Shown: positions 8,462 through 15,238, numbered from the stretch's first letter. The stretch: 34,446 bases of DNA from Rhizorhabdus sp. (GCF_018006725.1 NZ_JAGMXV010000023.1:1-34446), one strand, 5' to 3'. Notes: generated by a model not told the origin, from the letters alone. Translations and numbers: made by a program.

Positions 8462-10066
8462 TCAGAGATCAGTTCGCAGCCAAATTTGCCCCGTCGCCGG
8501 CGCGCCCGGATCCGACGTGCGATTCTCGATCACGAGCGACGTGGCCTGCTGGCCGTTGAAATTTACGGCCGCGGTCGGCTCTCCGAGATCGTCTAGCGTC
8601 AGCTCATCCGCCCCACCATTCATGTGCGTCGAGGCGTGCGACGCCGCCGCAGCACCGATCGTTGCGAGCATCGCCGCAGCGTTGGCGTCATCGAGCAGCC
8701 CCCGCGCCGCGCTCGTGAGCGTCGTCAGCGCTGCGGCCCCTGATCCGGTAAAGTAAGGCAGGCTATCCGCAGCAGAGGTAAGCCCCGCGATCGCCGTCAG
8801 CTCTGCATCTAGCGGCTGCCCGCCGAGATTGGAGAGCGCCGTGCCCGCGTTCGCGACATCGCTCAAATTGTTTGCCGCGAGAAGATCCCCGCCGCCTGCG
8901 AGGGTCTGCCACGTTGAATCCCCTCGCAGATACTTCGTCGTGATCGCGCTGCCGGAGCCGAGTTGCGCGGGGTTTACGAGCGCGCTTGCGTCCAGCCCCG
9001 GATAACCGTTCGCCGCGTCTTTCGCGGAACTCTGCTGCCAACGCCCGTCGCCATCCGAGCGGGCTGGGATGTCCGTCGCGCTGGCAACACCGATCACCCG
9101 TTTCGTGAAGGTATCGGCTGCGGTCTGCTCAACGAGCCCGGCAGTCGCATCGAGCCCGGCGAGGGCGGTAAGGGTGGCGTCGATGCCTTGCCAACGGGAA
9201 TCTCCGTCGGAGCGGGTTGGCACAGAGGATCCCGCGGCGACTCCAAGGGCTCGCTTGGTGAAAGTATCGGCGGCGGTCTGCTCGACAAGTCCTGCGGTGG
9301 CGTCGAGTCCGGCGAGGCTCGTAAGTGTGGCGTCGACAGGCTGTGAAGCTGCTTGGGCGGCTGCTGCGCTTCCAAGAGCGTCGTAGCGCCCATCGGCATC
9401 GTTTCGAGTGGGGATACTGCTGGCGCTCCCGACCCCGATAGCGCGCTTTGTGAAGGCGTCAGCAGCGGTTTGTTCGACGAGGCCCGCGGTGGCATCAAGA
9501 CCTGCAACGGCGGTGAGGGTAGCATCAAGCCCCTGATACGCCGCAGACGCCTCCGCAGAAGTGAGATACTGAGGGTGCGGATCGCCCGCAGCTTCGTGAG
9601 TAGCCACTGCCCCCAGCGATTCGTAGAGCGCATCGGCTTCGGTCTCCGTCAGGTATTGGGAATGCGGATCCCCGGCCGCCTCGTGCGTCGCGACAGCCCC
9701 GATCGCCTCGTAGAGCGCATCGGCTTCGGTCTCCGTCAGGTATTGGGAATGCGGATCCCCGGCTGCGACATGGGCTGCGATGCCGCTGCTGACATCCGAA
9801 CTGATCCGCGAGATCAAATCCGCCTGATCGGTGATCGTGCCCAGGATGTCGCCCCAAAGGGGATCCCCTCCGCCACCGCCGCTGCTCAGCAGCGTCCAAA
9901 CGCCGTCGCCCGCCCAGTACAGGCGGTTGGCAGCGCTATTCACGTAGAGCGAGCCGGCGGGGGCCCAGAAATCAGGAGCCCCGCTGCCGACATAGATCGC
10001 GGGCGCGATATTCAGCTCGGCGTCGTCGGGCGACCCCGCGTACATCACGCTTTGGATCAACATCAT
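8462..10066 (-). CDS. Tail fibre protein with 29-residue repeats
   Basis: This 534-residue protein starts at the first ATG of ATGATG at 10066, overlapping the terminase stop; earlier in-frame codons lie inside terminase. The N-terminal part, with PAIYVGSGAPDFWAPAGSLY and RLYWAGDGVWTLL, is typical of phage fibre stalk openings. Three units with HEAAGDPHSQYLTETEADAL have a 29-residue period, the H-x-x-GDPHxQY fibre repeat. Three longer units with ATLTALAGLDATAGLVEQ, TFTKR and IPTRSDGDxRW follow. LSDVANAGTALSNLGGQPL and a HASTHMNGGADEL turn lead to the C-terminus. Such triple beta-helix stalks bind host receptors. There is no intramolecular chaperone or enzymatic domain, so the receptor-binding tip may be on the next protein. 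Confidence 0.8.
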   Translation of the reverse strand: MMLIQSVMYAGSPDDAELNIAPAIYVGSGAPDFWAPAGSLYVNSAANRLYWAGDGVWTLLSSGGGGGDPLWGDILGTITDQADLISRISSDVSSGIAAHVAAGDPHSQYLTETEADALYEAIGAVATHEAAGDPHSQYLTETEADALYESLGAVATHEAAGDPHPQYLTSAEASAAYQGLDATLTAVAGLDATAGLVEQTAADAFTKRAIGVGSASSIPTRNDADGRYDALGSAAAAQAASQPVDATLTSLAGLDATAGLVEQTAADTFTKRALGVAAGSSVPTRSDGDSRWQGIDATLTALAGLDATAGLVEQTAADTFTKRVIGVASATDIPARSDGDGRWQQSSAKDAANGYPGLDASALVNPAQLGSGSAITTKYLRGDSTWQTLAGGGDLLAANNLSDVANAGTALSNLGGQPLDAELTAIAGLTSAADSLPYFTGSGAAALTTLTSAARGLLDDANAAAMLATIGAAAASHASTHMNGGADELTLDDLGEPTAAVNFNGQQATSLVIENRTSDPGAPATGQIWLRTDL

Positions 10067-11631
10067 CGATACCTCACGGCCGGACGCTCGTTCTCGGCCT
10101 GGTACTCCAGCCATTCCTTCGTGAAGGGCTTGATCCCTTCCTTTCGCGTAATGGAGGGTACACGGGCCAGCGGGAACTGGTCAACCGCGCGGCCGATGAG
10201 CCCGCACACGTCCGCGGCGTCATCGTGCCGCCCTGCGGGCAGCGACATGAGTTGCTGAATCACGCGCTCGGTCCACGGCGCTTCCCGCGGGAAGTACACG
10301 CACCCGGCCGCCGCCCGCGCCTGGAAGGCCGAGCATTTCGCCACTTTGTCGAGCATGGAGGGGAGCGAGCGCAGATCGGTGTAAATCCGCCGCTCCCGCA
10401 TCTGCTGATTGATTGCCGGCCGCGTGGCTTTGTCGATCACGCCGCCTTCGTTGAACCACATGGGGGTTTTCCAGCGCTGCACCATGTTCAGCATGGCGTC
10501 GATGCCCTCGCCCGTGTTCGACTGCTTGGACCACCAATCGCGCGCCCACAAGTTGCCGCTGGAGTCGACACCGAACAGCCCGTGCTCGGTGAAGTCGTTG
10601 CGCCCTTCCGTCACCGCGAAGTCCGACGCGCCCACGTAGGCCAGATGTTGCGGCAATTCCTTCGGGGAGTACAGATTGAACATCTCCCGGTTGAACCTGC
10701 CCGAGCCCTGGGGGCTGGGGCGCTGCTGGTAGAGGCTTGCCCACGCCCGCGCCGCTTCCGGCCCCTGGGCGTTCTCGTAGAGCCTCCAGTGCTGCGGCGG
10801 GTAGAACTCCGTCCACAGATACTCGCCCAGCTGCCGGCCGAGCGGATCGTCCGCGCGCTCGCACTTGGCCTGGATGTTGAGGATCTCCCAGTCGAGCCCG
10901 TCGCGGCATCTCACCATGCCCGACCGCCCGTCATAGTCCTCGGGCAGAATCGCGCCGGCCAGATCGTCCTCGTGCCAGCGCGTCATAATGAACGCGATCC
11001 ACGCGCCCGGCAGGAGGCGGGAGAGCAGATCGTCCTGATAGGCGTCGCGCGTTTTTTGCCGGATGTCCTCGGAGTCCGCTTCCTCGCGGCCAGCGACCGG
11101 ATCATCGATGATCGCGCCCGACGCGCGGTTGCCTGTCAGGCCGCCTAGCAGACCCATGCTGAGCATCTCGCTCTTGTTCGAGAGCGTCCATTCCTTCGCG
11201 GCATCGCGCACCAGCGTCGGCGACTCGTCCCAGAGCAGCCGGTAGTTCTCTTGCTCGACCACCTGCATCGCGCGCCGCGCCTGGCGCTCGGCCAGGGAGC
11301 CCGCGTAGGAGACGAGCATGATGCGCGAACCGGGACGGCGCCCCATCTCCCAGGTCGGCAGCAGAACAGACGTGTAGAGCGATTTCGCTGCCCCTGGCGG
11401 GGCGAATATCATGCAACGCCCCATATTGCGATTGGCGGTGCGTTCGAGCACCGAGAGGATCGCCGCGTGGTGTTGCGCCATCAGCCCGGACGCGGGTCCC
11501 AGGAGTTCCTCGTCGGGGAGCATCGCCTGCGCCGCAACGGTCGGGATGTCGATCGAGAGCGCGTAGGTGTGAAGCGACGTGCGCGCCCGCAACCTCCGGC
11601 GAATCTCCCGCGCGATCTCGTCCTTCGTCAC
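10063..11631 (-). CDS. terL: Terminase large subunit
   Basis: This 522-residue packaging motor protein starts at a GTG at 11631 that overlaps the small-subunit stop (GTGA). The ATPase domain shows Walker A PPGAAKS at 78-84, the adenine-side segment MLVSYAGSLAERQARR at 105-120, Walker B AIIDDP at 173-178 and the coupling motif IMTRWHEDD at 215-223. The C-terminal RNase H-like nuclease has its first Asp in GASDFAV at 337 and its final acidic cluster HDDAAD at 469-474. It would form the pentameric motor on the portal and cut concatemeric DNA. Length and motif order match full-length TerL. It is unusual that tail-fibre genes, not the portal, come next. Confidence 0.95.
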   Translation of the reverse strand: MTKDEIAREIRRRLRARTSLHTYALSIDIPTVAAQAMLPDEELLGPASGLMAQHHAAILSVLERTANRNMGRCMIFAPPGAAKSLYTSVLLPTWEMGRRPGSRIMLVSYAGSLAERQARRAMQVVEQENYRLLWDESPTLVRDAAKEWTLSNKSEMLSMGLLGGLTGNRASGAIIDDPVAGREEADSEDIRQKTRDAYQDDLLSRLLPGAWIAFIMTRWHEDDLAGAILPEDYDGRSGMVRCRDGLDWEILNIQAKCERADDPLGRQLGEYLWTEFYPPQHWRLYENAQGPEAARAWASLYQQRPSPQGSGRFNREMFNLYSPKELPQHLAYVGASDFAVTEGRNDFTEHGLFGVDSSGNLWARDWWSKQSNTGEGIDAMLNMVQRWKTPMWFNEGGVIDKATRPAINQQMRERRIYTDLRSLPSMLDKVAKCSAFQARAAAGCVYFPREAPWTERVIQQLMSLPAGRHDDAADVCGLIGRAVDQFPLARVPSITRKEGIKPFTKEWLEYQAENERPAVRYR

Positions 11632-11996
11632 TGCTCGCTCACGACATTATACAGTTCGGAGAGCGAGAGCTTGCGCGGGTTGTCGGAGTTGTCCTGCACG
11701 GCAACCGCGACCGCCTTCTGCTTCGGCACGCTGAACTGAAGCAGCTCCAGATACAACTCGACCGCGCGCGCCGGTGAGTCGGCAGCCGTCTGCCGAATCC
11801 ACGTCAGCAACTCCGGGTAGAGATCCGCCGAGGCGTTCGCCAGCATCGCGCGAATGCGCGCCAGGGTGATCTTGTTGACCGTCGCGACGGGCATCGCCCC
11901 CGCGCTGCCGGGCGCGGTGAGGGTCTGTTCGATCCGCTCGTCGGTCGACATCTGGAATTCGCCGTCGAACAGCGCGTGGGTGCCGAAGTCGCTCAT
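11628..11996 (-). CDS. Probable terminase small subunit
   Basis: This 122-residue helical protein lies immediately upstream of terL and overlaps it by GTGA. The ATG at 11996 has AAGGTAG 5-6 bases upstream, supporting this start over the internal Met16. The central part reads LARIRAMLANASADLYPELLTWIRQTAADSPARAVELYLELLQFSVPKQKAV. This helix-rich pattern, ending in a PK motif, is seen in small terminase-like phage proteins (DUF5681-like region). The N-terminus is acidic and likely flexible. TerS would recognise the packaging site, which could lie nearby in the leader hairpin or repeats at 12.0-12.5 kb. The assignment depends mostly on position, size and the PK-containing helix. Confidence 0.65.
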   Translation of the reverse strand: MSDFGTHALFDGEFQMSTDERIEQTLTAPGSAGAMPVATVNKITLARIRAMLANASADLYPELLTWIRQTAADSPARAVELYLELLQFSVPKQKAVAVAVQDNSDNPRKLSLSELYNVVSEQ

Positions 11997-12032
11997 GCGG
12001 CTACCTTGCCATCTTGTCGCTATTGGCGCAAG

Positions 12033-12067
12033 GGCGGCGAGTCGGGGGTGGAACCCCGCTCGCCGCC
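12033..12067 (-). promoter_or_regulatory. Strong leader hairpin upstream of terminase
   Basis: GGCGGCGAG (12033-12041) pairs perfectly with CTCGCCGCC (12059-12067). Inside it CGGGG (12043-12047) pairs with CCCCG (12054-12058), leaving one bulged base and a 6-base loop, about 14 base pairs in all. It lies 37 bases before the small terminase ATG and has no T tract on either strand, so it is not a simple terminator. A structured mRNA leader or a packaging-site element is possible. Confidence 0.55.
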
Positions 12068-12349
12068 GAGACTACTCACACCCCAGACCGAGGCGCGTCA
12101 GCTGGCTACTTGCAGCAGGGAAGCTACCAGCCCGCGCCCGCAGCCGCAAGCCCCTCCTTCTCGGCACCGGGGGCGTATAGCTCCGTATAGCTGGCTGGAA
12201 AAATTCTGGGAACTTGAGAGAACCACGGGGCCGTGTGGAGTCCCGATGGGAACCCATGGCCCGGGGGGAGGGGGTGGGGGTGCGCTGCCCGCTGCCCGCC
12301 CACTGCGAACAGCTAGCAGCGGTACATGCCTCGCATTCGCATCATACCT

Positions 12350-12540
12350 GGCGCCGGGGCACCTCTCCCCGCTGCCAGCCGGGAGGGCATAGCCGTATAG
12401 CCGCCCCCGGCGCCGGGCTGTCGGCTGTATAGCTGCCACGCGCTGAGGCTATACGCTGTATAGCAGCCATGATTGGCATCTCACGGGCGCCGGGAGCGGG
12501 ATTGAGCGGCCCGGCGCCGGGGGAAAACGCCACGGCGCCG
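12350..12540. repeat. GC-rich GGCGCC palindrome family
   Basis: Five GGCGCC-centred sites occur in 190 bases: near 12350, 12409, 12486, 12513 and 12534. Two are identical 12-bp palindromes CCCGGCGCCGGG at 12406-12417 and 12510-12521. They alternate with GCTATAC copies. In a GC-rich genome some clustering is expected, but the spacing and the identical 12-mers suggest a second family of binding sites. Confidence 0.55.
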
Positions 12541-12543
12541 CTT

Positions 12544-12571
12544 TTGGCACGATTCTTGCGCGTGCTATACG
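12544..12571 (+). promoter_or_regulatory. Candidate rightward promoter with sigma-54-like match
   Basis: TTGGCA at 12544-12549 is 16 bases before TATACG at 12566-12571, itself preceded by TGC, which is a fair sigma-70 extended -10 promoter. The same stretch, TTGGCACG-N4-TTGC (12544-12559), fits the sigma-54 -24/-12 consensus with the right spacing. Either reading gives rightward transcription into the AT-rich segment. Not proven. Confidence 0.4.
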
Positions 12572-12617
12572 CTAGAGTCGAGTTTGTAGCAGCTATACCG
12601 ACTCTAGCACTTTTTTT
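12571..12617 (+). terminator. Inverted repeat plus T tract (terminator or operator)
   Basis: GCTAGAGTCG (12571-12580) pairs perfectly with CGACTCTAGC (12599-12608) across an 18-base loop and is followed by AC and seven T residues (12611-12617). This has the form of a rightward intrinsic terminator. The loop contains a GCTATAC copy, and the arms recur at 12816-12825 and, with one mismatch, at 12913-12922, so an operator role is equally possible. Confidence 0.45.
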
Positions 12618-12825
12618 CCCTTATCTTTCATATCTTTACCTCTCTTTTACTACAAACTAGAGCTAAAAGAGGAATTGAAAACATTTCTGTATCCTCCGTG
12701 CGGCCACCGCCAGACTACTGTATATATTTCTGCACCAGAAATTACGCGTAGTGGGGTTTTTCAAAGATAATCGAAAATCGGCCCTAAGCCCATGATTATT
12801 AAGCGAAAAAAAAGTGCTAGAGTCG
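12599..12825. repeat. 19-bp inverted repeat flanking AT-rich core
   Basis: CGACTCTAGCACTTTTTTT at 12599-12617 recurs perfectly as its reverse complement at 12807-12825. Together the copies enclose about 190 bases of AT-rich sequence. Inside, CTCTTTTA (12642-12649) pairs with TAAAAGAG (12664-12671). AGTTTGTAG (12581-12589) has its complement CTACAAACT at 12650-12658. Facing T tracts and an easily melted core would suit a replication origin or a bidirectional terminator. Confidence 0.6.
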
Positions 12826-12887
12826 ATTTTTCCGTTTTTCGCTCTGTTTTTCCGCTGCAAGCTATTGGTTTTAAAGGCTTTTCGCCC

Positions 12888-12925
12888 GTATAGCAAGAGC
12901 CGTTTGCTATACCGAGTCTAGCAAA
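12888..12925. promoter_or_regulatory. Nested palindromes, probable operator
   Basis: GTATAGCAA (12888-12896) and TTGCTATAC (12904-12912) form a 9-bp inverted repeat with a 7-base spacer. The right arm is reused in TTTGCTA (12903-12909) with TAGCAAA (12919-12925). The 18-mer GCTATACCGAGTCTAGCA at 12906-12923 repeats that at 12592-12609 with one mismatch. Overlapping dyads of this kind are typical of repressor or initiator sites. Confidence 0.5.
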
Positions 12926-13085
12926 TTATGACAGGATCGCCCGAAACGCGCCCTTCCGCGTCACTTTTGGACGCTATACGGCTATACCTGACGTTTTGCG
13001 CTCCAAGCCATAAATCCCGCAATTTTGTAAGCCGTTGATGCTATACGGTTTGTTTTTCTTGCTTCGCTGGCACGCCGCGTGCTTT

Positions 13086-13118
13086 GCTATACGCACGGGC
13101 AAGGTGCCCGCCGGAGGA
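13086..13118 (+). promoter_or_regulatory. Last GCTATAC element and leader of the early operon
   Basis: TTTGCTATACG at 13083-13093 is the final copy of the heptamer and an extended -10 candidate lacking a clear -35 box. It lies about 33 bases before the first early ATG. A short stem GGGCA/TGCCC (13097-13109) follows, and the GGAGGAGG ribosome site lies just upstream of the ATG at 13126. Confidence 0.45.
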
Positions 13119-13125
13119 GGATCAA

Positions 13126-13266
13126 ATGAACAAGCTCGCGTTTTTCCTGGTGCTCGCCACGCTGGCCGGCGCCTCACTCACGCTCTACGCGTCCTGCACT
13201 GGCGTCCTGACCGCCGCCCGTGCCCAGCAAGCGGCCCGCATGGCCGCCATGGAGGTGCAGCCGTGA
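13126..13266 (+). CDS. Small exported or membrane-anchored protein
   Basis: This 46-residue protein is the first gene of the rightward operon. The ATG at 13126 has a strong GGAGGAGG site 6-7 bases upstream; starts further upstream are not supported. The N-terminus MNKLAFFLVLATLAGASLTLYASC is a single hydrophobic segment, either a signal anchor or a poor lipoprotein signal (YASC instead of a good lipobox). The short tail is Ala/Arg/Met-rich. The next gene starts in its stop (GTGA). First-transcribed tiny membrane proteins are often host-takeover or superinfection-exclusion factors, but nothing here shows that directly. Confidence 0.65.
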   Translation: MNKLAFFLVLATLAGASLTLYASCTGVLTAARAQQAARMAAMEVQP

Positions 13267-13385
13267 ACGCGCCCCGCTGCCCGCTACTCTATCTCCTGGC
13301 ACTGCCCGTGCTCCTGCCCGTGTGGCTGGTGTCGGTCCTGGTGCTGGCCGTCACCGGCGCCTTGTGGGGGCCGCGTGATGAGTGA
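13263..13385 (+). CDS. Small one-TM membrane protein
   Basis: This 40-residue protein has a GTG start at 13263 overlapping the previous stop (GTGA). After MNAPRCP it is almost entirely one hydrophobic helix (LLYLLALPVLLPVWLVSVLVLAV) ending in GALWGPRDE. It is coupled to a similar tiny membrane protein upstream and overlaps the next gene by 8 bases. The function is unknown. The strict coupling and clean hydrophobic segment support real translation. Confidence 0.55.
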   Translation: MNAPRCPLLYLLALPVLLPVWLVSVLVLAVTGALWGPRDE

Positions 13386-13548
13386 GCTAACCCGGATGGT
13401 GGAACGCCGGCGCCGGCTCATGCGGACTGCCCGCGAAATGCGCGCGGCTCGCCTGGATAGCCGCTATCACGAGACGGCCGTGCACAGTGCGCGGCAGCTG
13501 AACCACGCGATCGTGCGCGCCTTGCGCGACGCACACAAAGAGGATTGA
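13378..13548 (+). CDS. Small basic helical protein
   Basis: This 56-residue protein is read from the ATG at 13378 inside the end of the preceding gene. The sequence is Arg-rich and helical: MSELTRMVERRRRLMRTAREM, then RLDSRYHETAVHSARQLNHAIVRAL. It could bind nucleic acid through its basic first helix. The next start follows 4 bases after its stop. No family is recognised. Confidence 0.5.
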   Translation: MSELTRMVERRRRLMRTAREMRAARLDSRYHETAVHSARQLNHAIVRALRDAHKED

Positions 13549-13552
13549 ACCG

Positions 13553-14002
13553 ATGAAACCCAATTCCCGCATTCTCACGCTCGCCGACCTGGTGCGCGTT
13601 GGCGCATGTTCGCAGGCCCGCGAGCGCTTCGCTGAGCTGTTCGGCGAGTCAGTCAACGTCACCGCGGAGCTGGCTGAGCGGTACGCGAGCGATTTTGACT
13701 TTGGCTTCGCAGCGCGGGCCTTTCTTAGCGCCCCGGCCCTCGCGGAGTATGAGCGCATCCGCGCCGCGGCCCTCGCGGAGTACAAGCGCGTCACCGCCCC
13801 GGCCTTCGCGGAGTATGAGCGCATCCGCGTCGCGGCCCTCGCGGAGTACAGGCGCAACTGCGACATGGCCCTCGCGGAGTATGAGCGCATCTGCGACACG
13901 GCCCTCGCGGAGTACAAGCGCATATGCAACACGGCCCTCGCGGAGTATGAGCGTATCTGCGCGCGCGCGTTTGCTGAACTGTGCATCCAGGAAGCCCTAT
14001 GA
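13553..14002 (+). CDS. Protein with seven 11-residue ALAEYERI repeats
   Basis: This 149-residue protein begins with a unique globular part (MKPNSRILTLADLVRVGACS, then ERFAELFGESVNVTAELAERY) that could be a small helical domain. From residue 62 to 138 it has seven units of 11 residues with consensus ALAEYERIxxx, closing with AFAEL. An 11-residue (hendecad) period with Ala, Leu, Tyr and Ile at fixed positions predicts a straight or slightly right-handed coiled coil. Several units carry Cys at the same place (RICDT, RICNT, RICAR), which could crosslink helices. Similar repeats occur in uncharacterised phage proteins. It overlaps the next gene (ATGA). Confidence 0.65.
   Translation: MKPNSRILTLADLVRVGACSQARERFAELFGESVNVTAELAERYASDFDFGFAARAFLSAPALAEYERIRAAALAEYKRVTAPAFAEYERIRVAALAEYRRNCDMALAEYERICDTALAEYKRICNTALAEYERICARAFAELCIQEAL
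13736..13966 (+). repeat. 33-bp coding tandem repeat
   Basis: Seven imperfect units of 33 bases encode the 11-residue repeats. The core GCCCTCGCGGAGTA is kept almost unchanged in most units, while the variable third of the unit drifts. Copy number is likely to change by slippage or recombination. Confidence 0.85.
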
Positions 14003-14325
14003 AAGCCAAGTACCAGTATTCCACGTTTGATGCCGTGCTCGAAGCGCTGGCCGATGAGCGCCACGTATGCCGGGACGCTATCGCTCCCGCAGTGCTGCGG
14101 CGAAGGGTGTGGCTGATGCAGTTTTACGCGGCCGGGTGCCTGGCCGATCATTCCGAAGTCTGCCGCACGAAAGGCGACGCGCTGGCGTGCGCGCGACTGC
14201 TGTACGCGGAGGATGCGCCGCGCGGATTCATGGGGAAACTGCGCGCCTTCGGCCTGGCGCCGGCAGATACGGCCGGATATTACCGCGTGTCTGTGCGCCA
14301 GTGCGCGGTCGCTGACCTTTGCTGA
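13999..14325 (+). CDS. Hypothetical phage protein
   Basis: This 108-residue protein starts at the ATG at 13999 overlapping the previous stop (ATGA). It begins MKAKYQYSTFDAVLEALADE and is helix-rich, with several Cys (HVCRDAIA, GCLADHSEVCRTKGDALACARLL). The C-terminus is GYYRVSVRQCAVADLC. No metal-binding pattern is regular enough to name a fold. It closes the first block of coupled early genes; a 43-base gap follows. Confidence 0.6.
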   Translation: MKAKYQYSTFDAVLEALADERHVCRDAIAPAVLRRRVWLMQFYAAGCLADHSEVCRTKGDALACARLLYAEDAPRGFMGKLRAFGLAPADTAGYYRVSVRQCAVADLC

Positions 14326-14368
14326 GTCGCTCGCGCCTTAGATCAACCAACCAGAGAGAATGCAATCA

Positions 14369-15226
14369 ATGAATAACCTCAAAACGGTCCTGCACTGCTA
14401 CTATTTCAACACGGCCAAGGCCGCGGATCGCGAAGCCTGGTCCACGCTCCAGCGCGAGCGTGAAGCCGCGGGAGCGCGGATGTTCTCGACTCACGGCGGC
14501 GGCGGTTCGCACTATCTCGGTTACTACCCAAGCGTGCCCGTGGAGCTTGAGATCGGGCATTTGTTCAATGACCAATGGAATACCGCGCCAATCCCCGCCC
14601 TGAAAGCGGATCGCGGTTTGCGCGTCTTTGACTTCGCACACGATGCCTGTCTGCCGAATCGCAACATTCAGCGCGGGCACTGGCTGGAAATCACGGACGA
14701 AATGCGCGCGGTTCGGCGCGACACGCTCAAATGTGGGTACTGCGGCGCGCACTATCGCGGCCCGGAGTATCCCGCGTTTTGCACGTCCTGCCTGGATTCG
14801 GCCTACCTGAAGGCGGAGGATTTGCGGCTGCTGCGACTGCGGCCCGTGGCGGATTCGCGGCTGCCCTTCGAGCCGTTGACCGCGGCGGAAAGCGCCATGC
14901 TGATGCCGCGCTACCGTGAGGCCCAGTTGCACGGGTCCACGGAACGGGGGCGCAAGCGCTTGGCAAAGGCGCGCCTGGATGTCGGCGCCACGTATGCTGC
15001 CGCGATTCGGAACGCGGAAGCGGAGCGGGCCGGCGCCACATGGATCATGGACAATCTGCCGGGGCTGCTGGAGAACTGGATCTATTACAGCCATACCGGC
15101 CGGCACTGTTTCGGCTGGCGCAAGCCTCTAGACGGTGACGTGCTCTCCGCGCTGCTGGATCGCGTGTCGGAATTCCCCGGCTCGTATGACATCAAGTGTG
15201 CGGATGGCCGCACGCTTTCGAACTAG
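14369..15226 (+). CDS. Hypothetical protein with zinc-ribbon motif
   Basis: This 285-residue protein is read from the ATG at 14369, whose AGAGAG ribosome site is 10 bases upstream; the ATG at 14360 is too close to it. The centre contains LKCGYCGAHYRG, then FCTSCLDSAYL, a CxxC-x(13)-CxxC zinc ribbon. Upstream are FDFAHDACLPNRNIQRGHWLEITDE and an N-terminal strand-rich part with YYFNTAKAADREAW. The C-terminal third includes GATWIMDNLPGLLENWIYY and HCFGWRKPL. It resembles uncharacterised phage proteins that combine a zinc ribbon with conserved Trp and His residues. No catalytic motif is evident. Likely cytoplasmic. Confidence 0.65.
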   Translation: MNNLKTVLHCYYFNTAKAADREAWSTLQREREAAGARMFSTHGGGGSHYLGYYPSVPVELEIGHLFNDQWNTAPIPALKADRGLRVFDFAHDACLPNRNIQRGHWLEITDEMRAVRRDTLKCGYCGAHYRGPEYPAFCTSCLDSAYLKAEDLRLLRLRPVADSRLPFEPLTAAESAMLMPRYREAQLHGSTERGRKRLAKARLDVGATYAAAIRNAEAERAGATWIMDNLPGLLENWIYYSHTGRHCFGWRKPLDGDVLSALLDRVSEFPGSYDIKCADGRTLSN

Positions 15227-15238
15227 GAGGGCCACACC

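Larger units (their letters stand above)
12175..13092. repeat. GCTATAC heptamer array (14 copies)
   Basis: Plus-strand copies (GCTATAC) start at 12448, 12564, 12592, 12906, 12973, 12981, 13040 and 13086. Minus-strand copies (read as GTATAGC) start at 12175, 12185, 12395, 12427, 12458 and 12888. The four leftmost all point left towards terminase, and most right-hand copies point right towards the early genes. Many are preceded by T, giving TGCTATAC, which looks like an extended -10 element. Two pairs form palindromes: 12448-12464 (3-base spacer) and 12888-12912 (GTATAGCAA/TTGCTATAC, 7-base spacer). A 7-mer should occur only a few times in the whole window by chance. They could be promoter elements, protein-binding iterons or both. 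Confidence 0.85.
11997..13125. other. Divergent intergenic control region
   Basis: This 1.1-kb stretch has no convincing gene. It separates the leftward packaging and virion operon from the rightward early operon. The left half (to about 12545) is GC-rich with G runs (12263-12280) and GGCGCC palindromes. The right half (12545-13100) is markedly AT-rich for this genome, with poly-T and poly-A tracts. Dispersed GCTATAC heptamers, a 19-bp inverted repeat and several hairpins fill it. Short open frames here have poor starts and run through the repeats. It is the place to expect divergent promoters, repressor sites and perhaps the replication origin or packaging site. Confidence 0.8.

Noticed and set aside
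8462-10066. CRISPR-like or diversity-generating repeat in the fibre gene
   Set aside because: The repeats are in-frame protein repeats without unique spacers, and no reverse transcriptase or template repeat is present.
12248-12280. G-quadruplex candidate
   Set aside because: Three adjacent long G runs are present, but the fourth run is 12 bases away, so a stable intramolecular quadruplex is doubtful; kept only as a G-rich patch.
12469-12660. 63-codon plus-strand frame with a hydrophobic end
   Set aside because: It runs through the palindromes and hairpin, lacks a ribosome site, and the hydrophobic tail comes from the T-rich tract.
12663-12896. 77-codon minus-strand frame in the AT-rich intergenic core
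   Set aside because: It needs a TTG start without a ribosome site, spans the inverted repeat and has low-complexity Lys/Asn content expected of AT-rich non-coding DNA.
13387-14151. Long minus-strand frame with SARA repeats
   Set aside because: It is the antisense shadow of the 33-bp repeats in the hendecad gene; the plus-strand frame has coupling and a sensible start.
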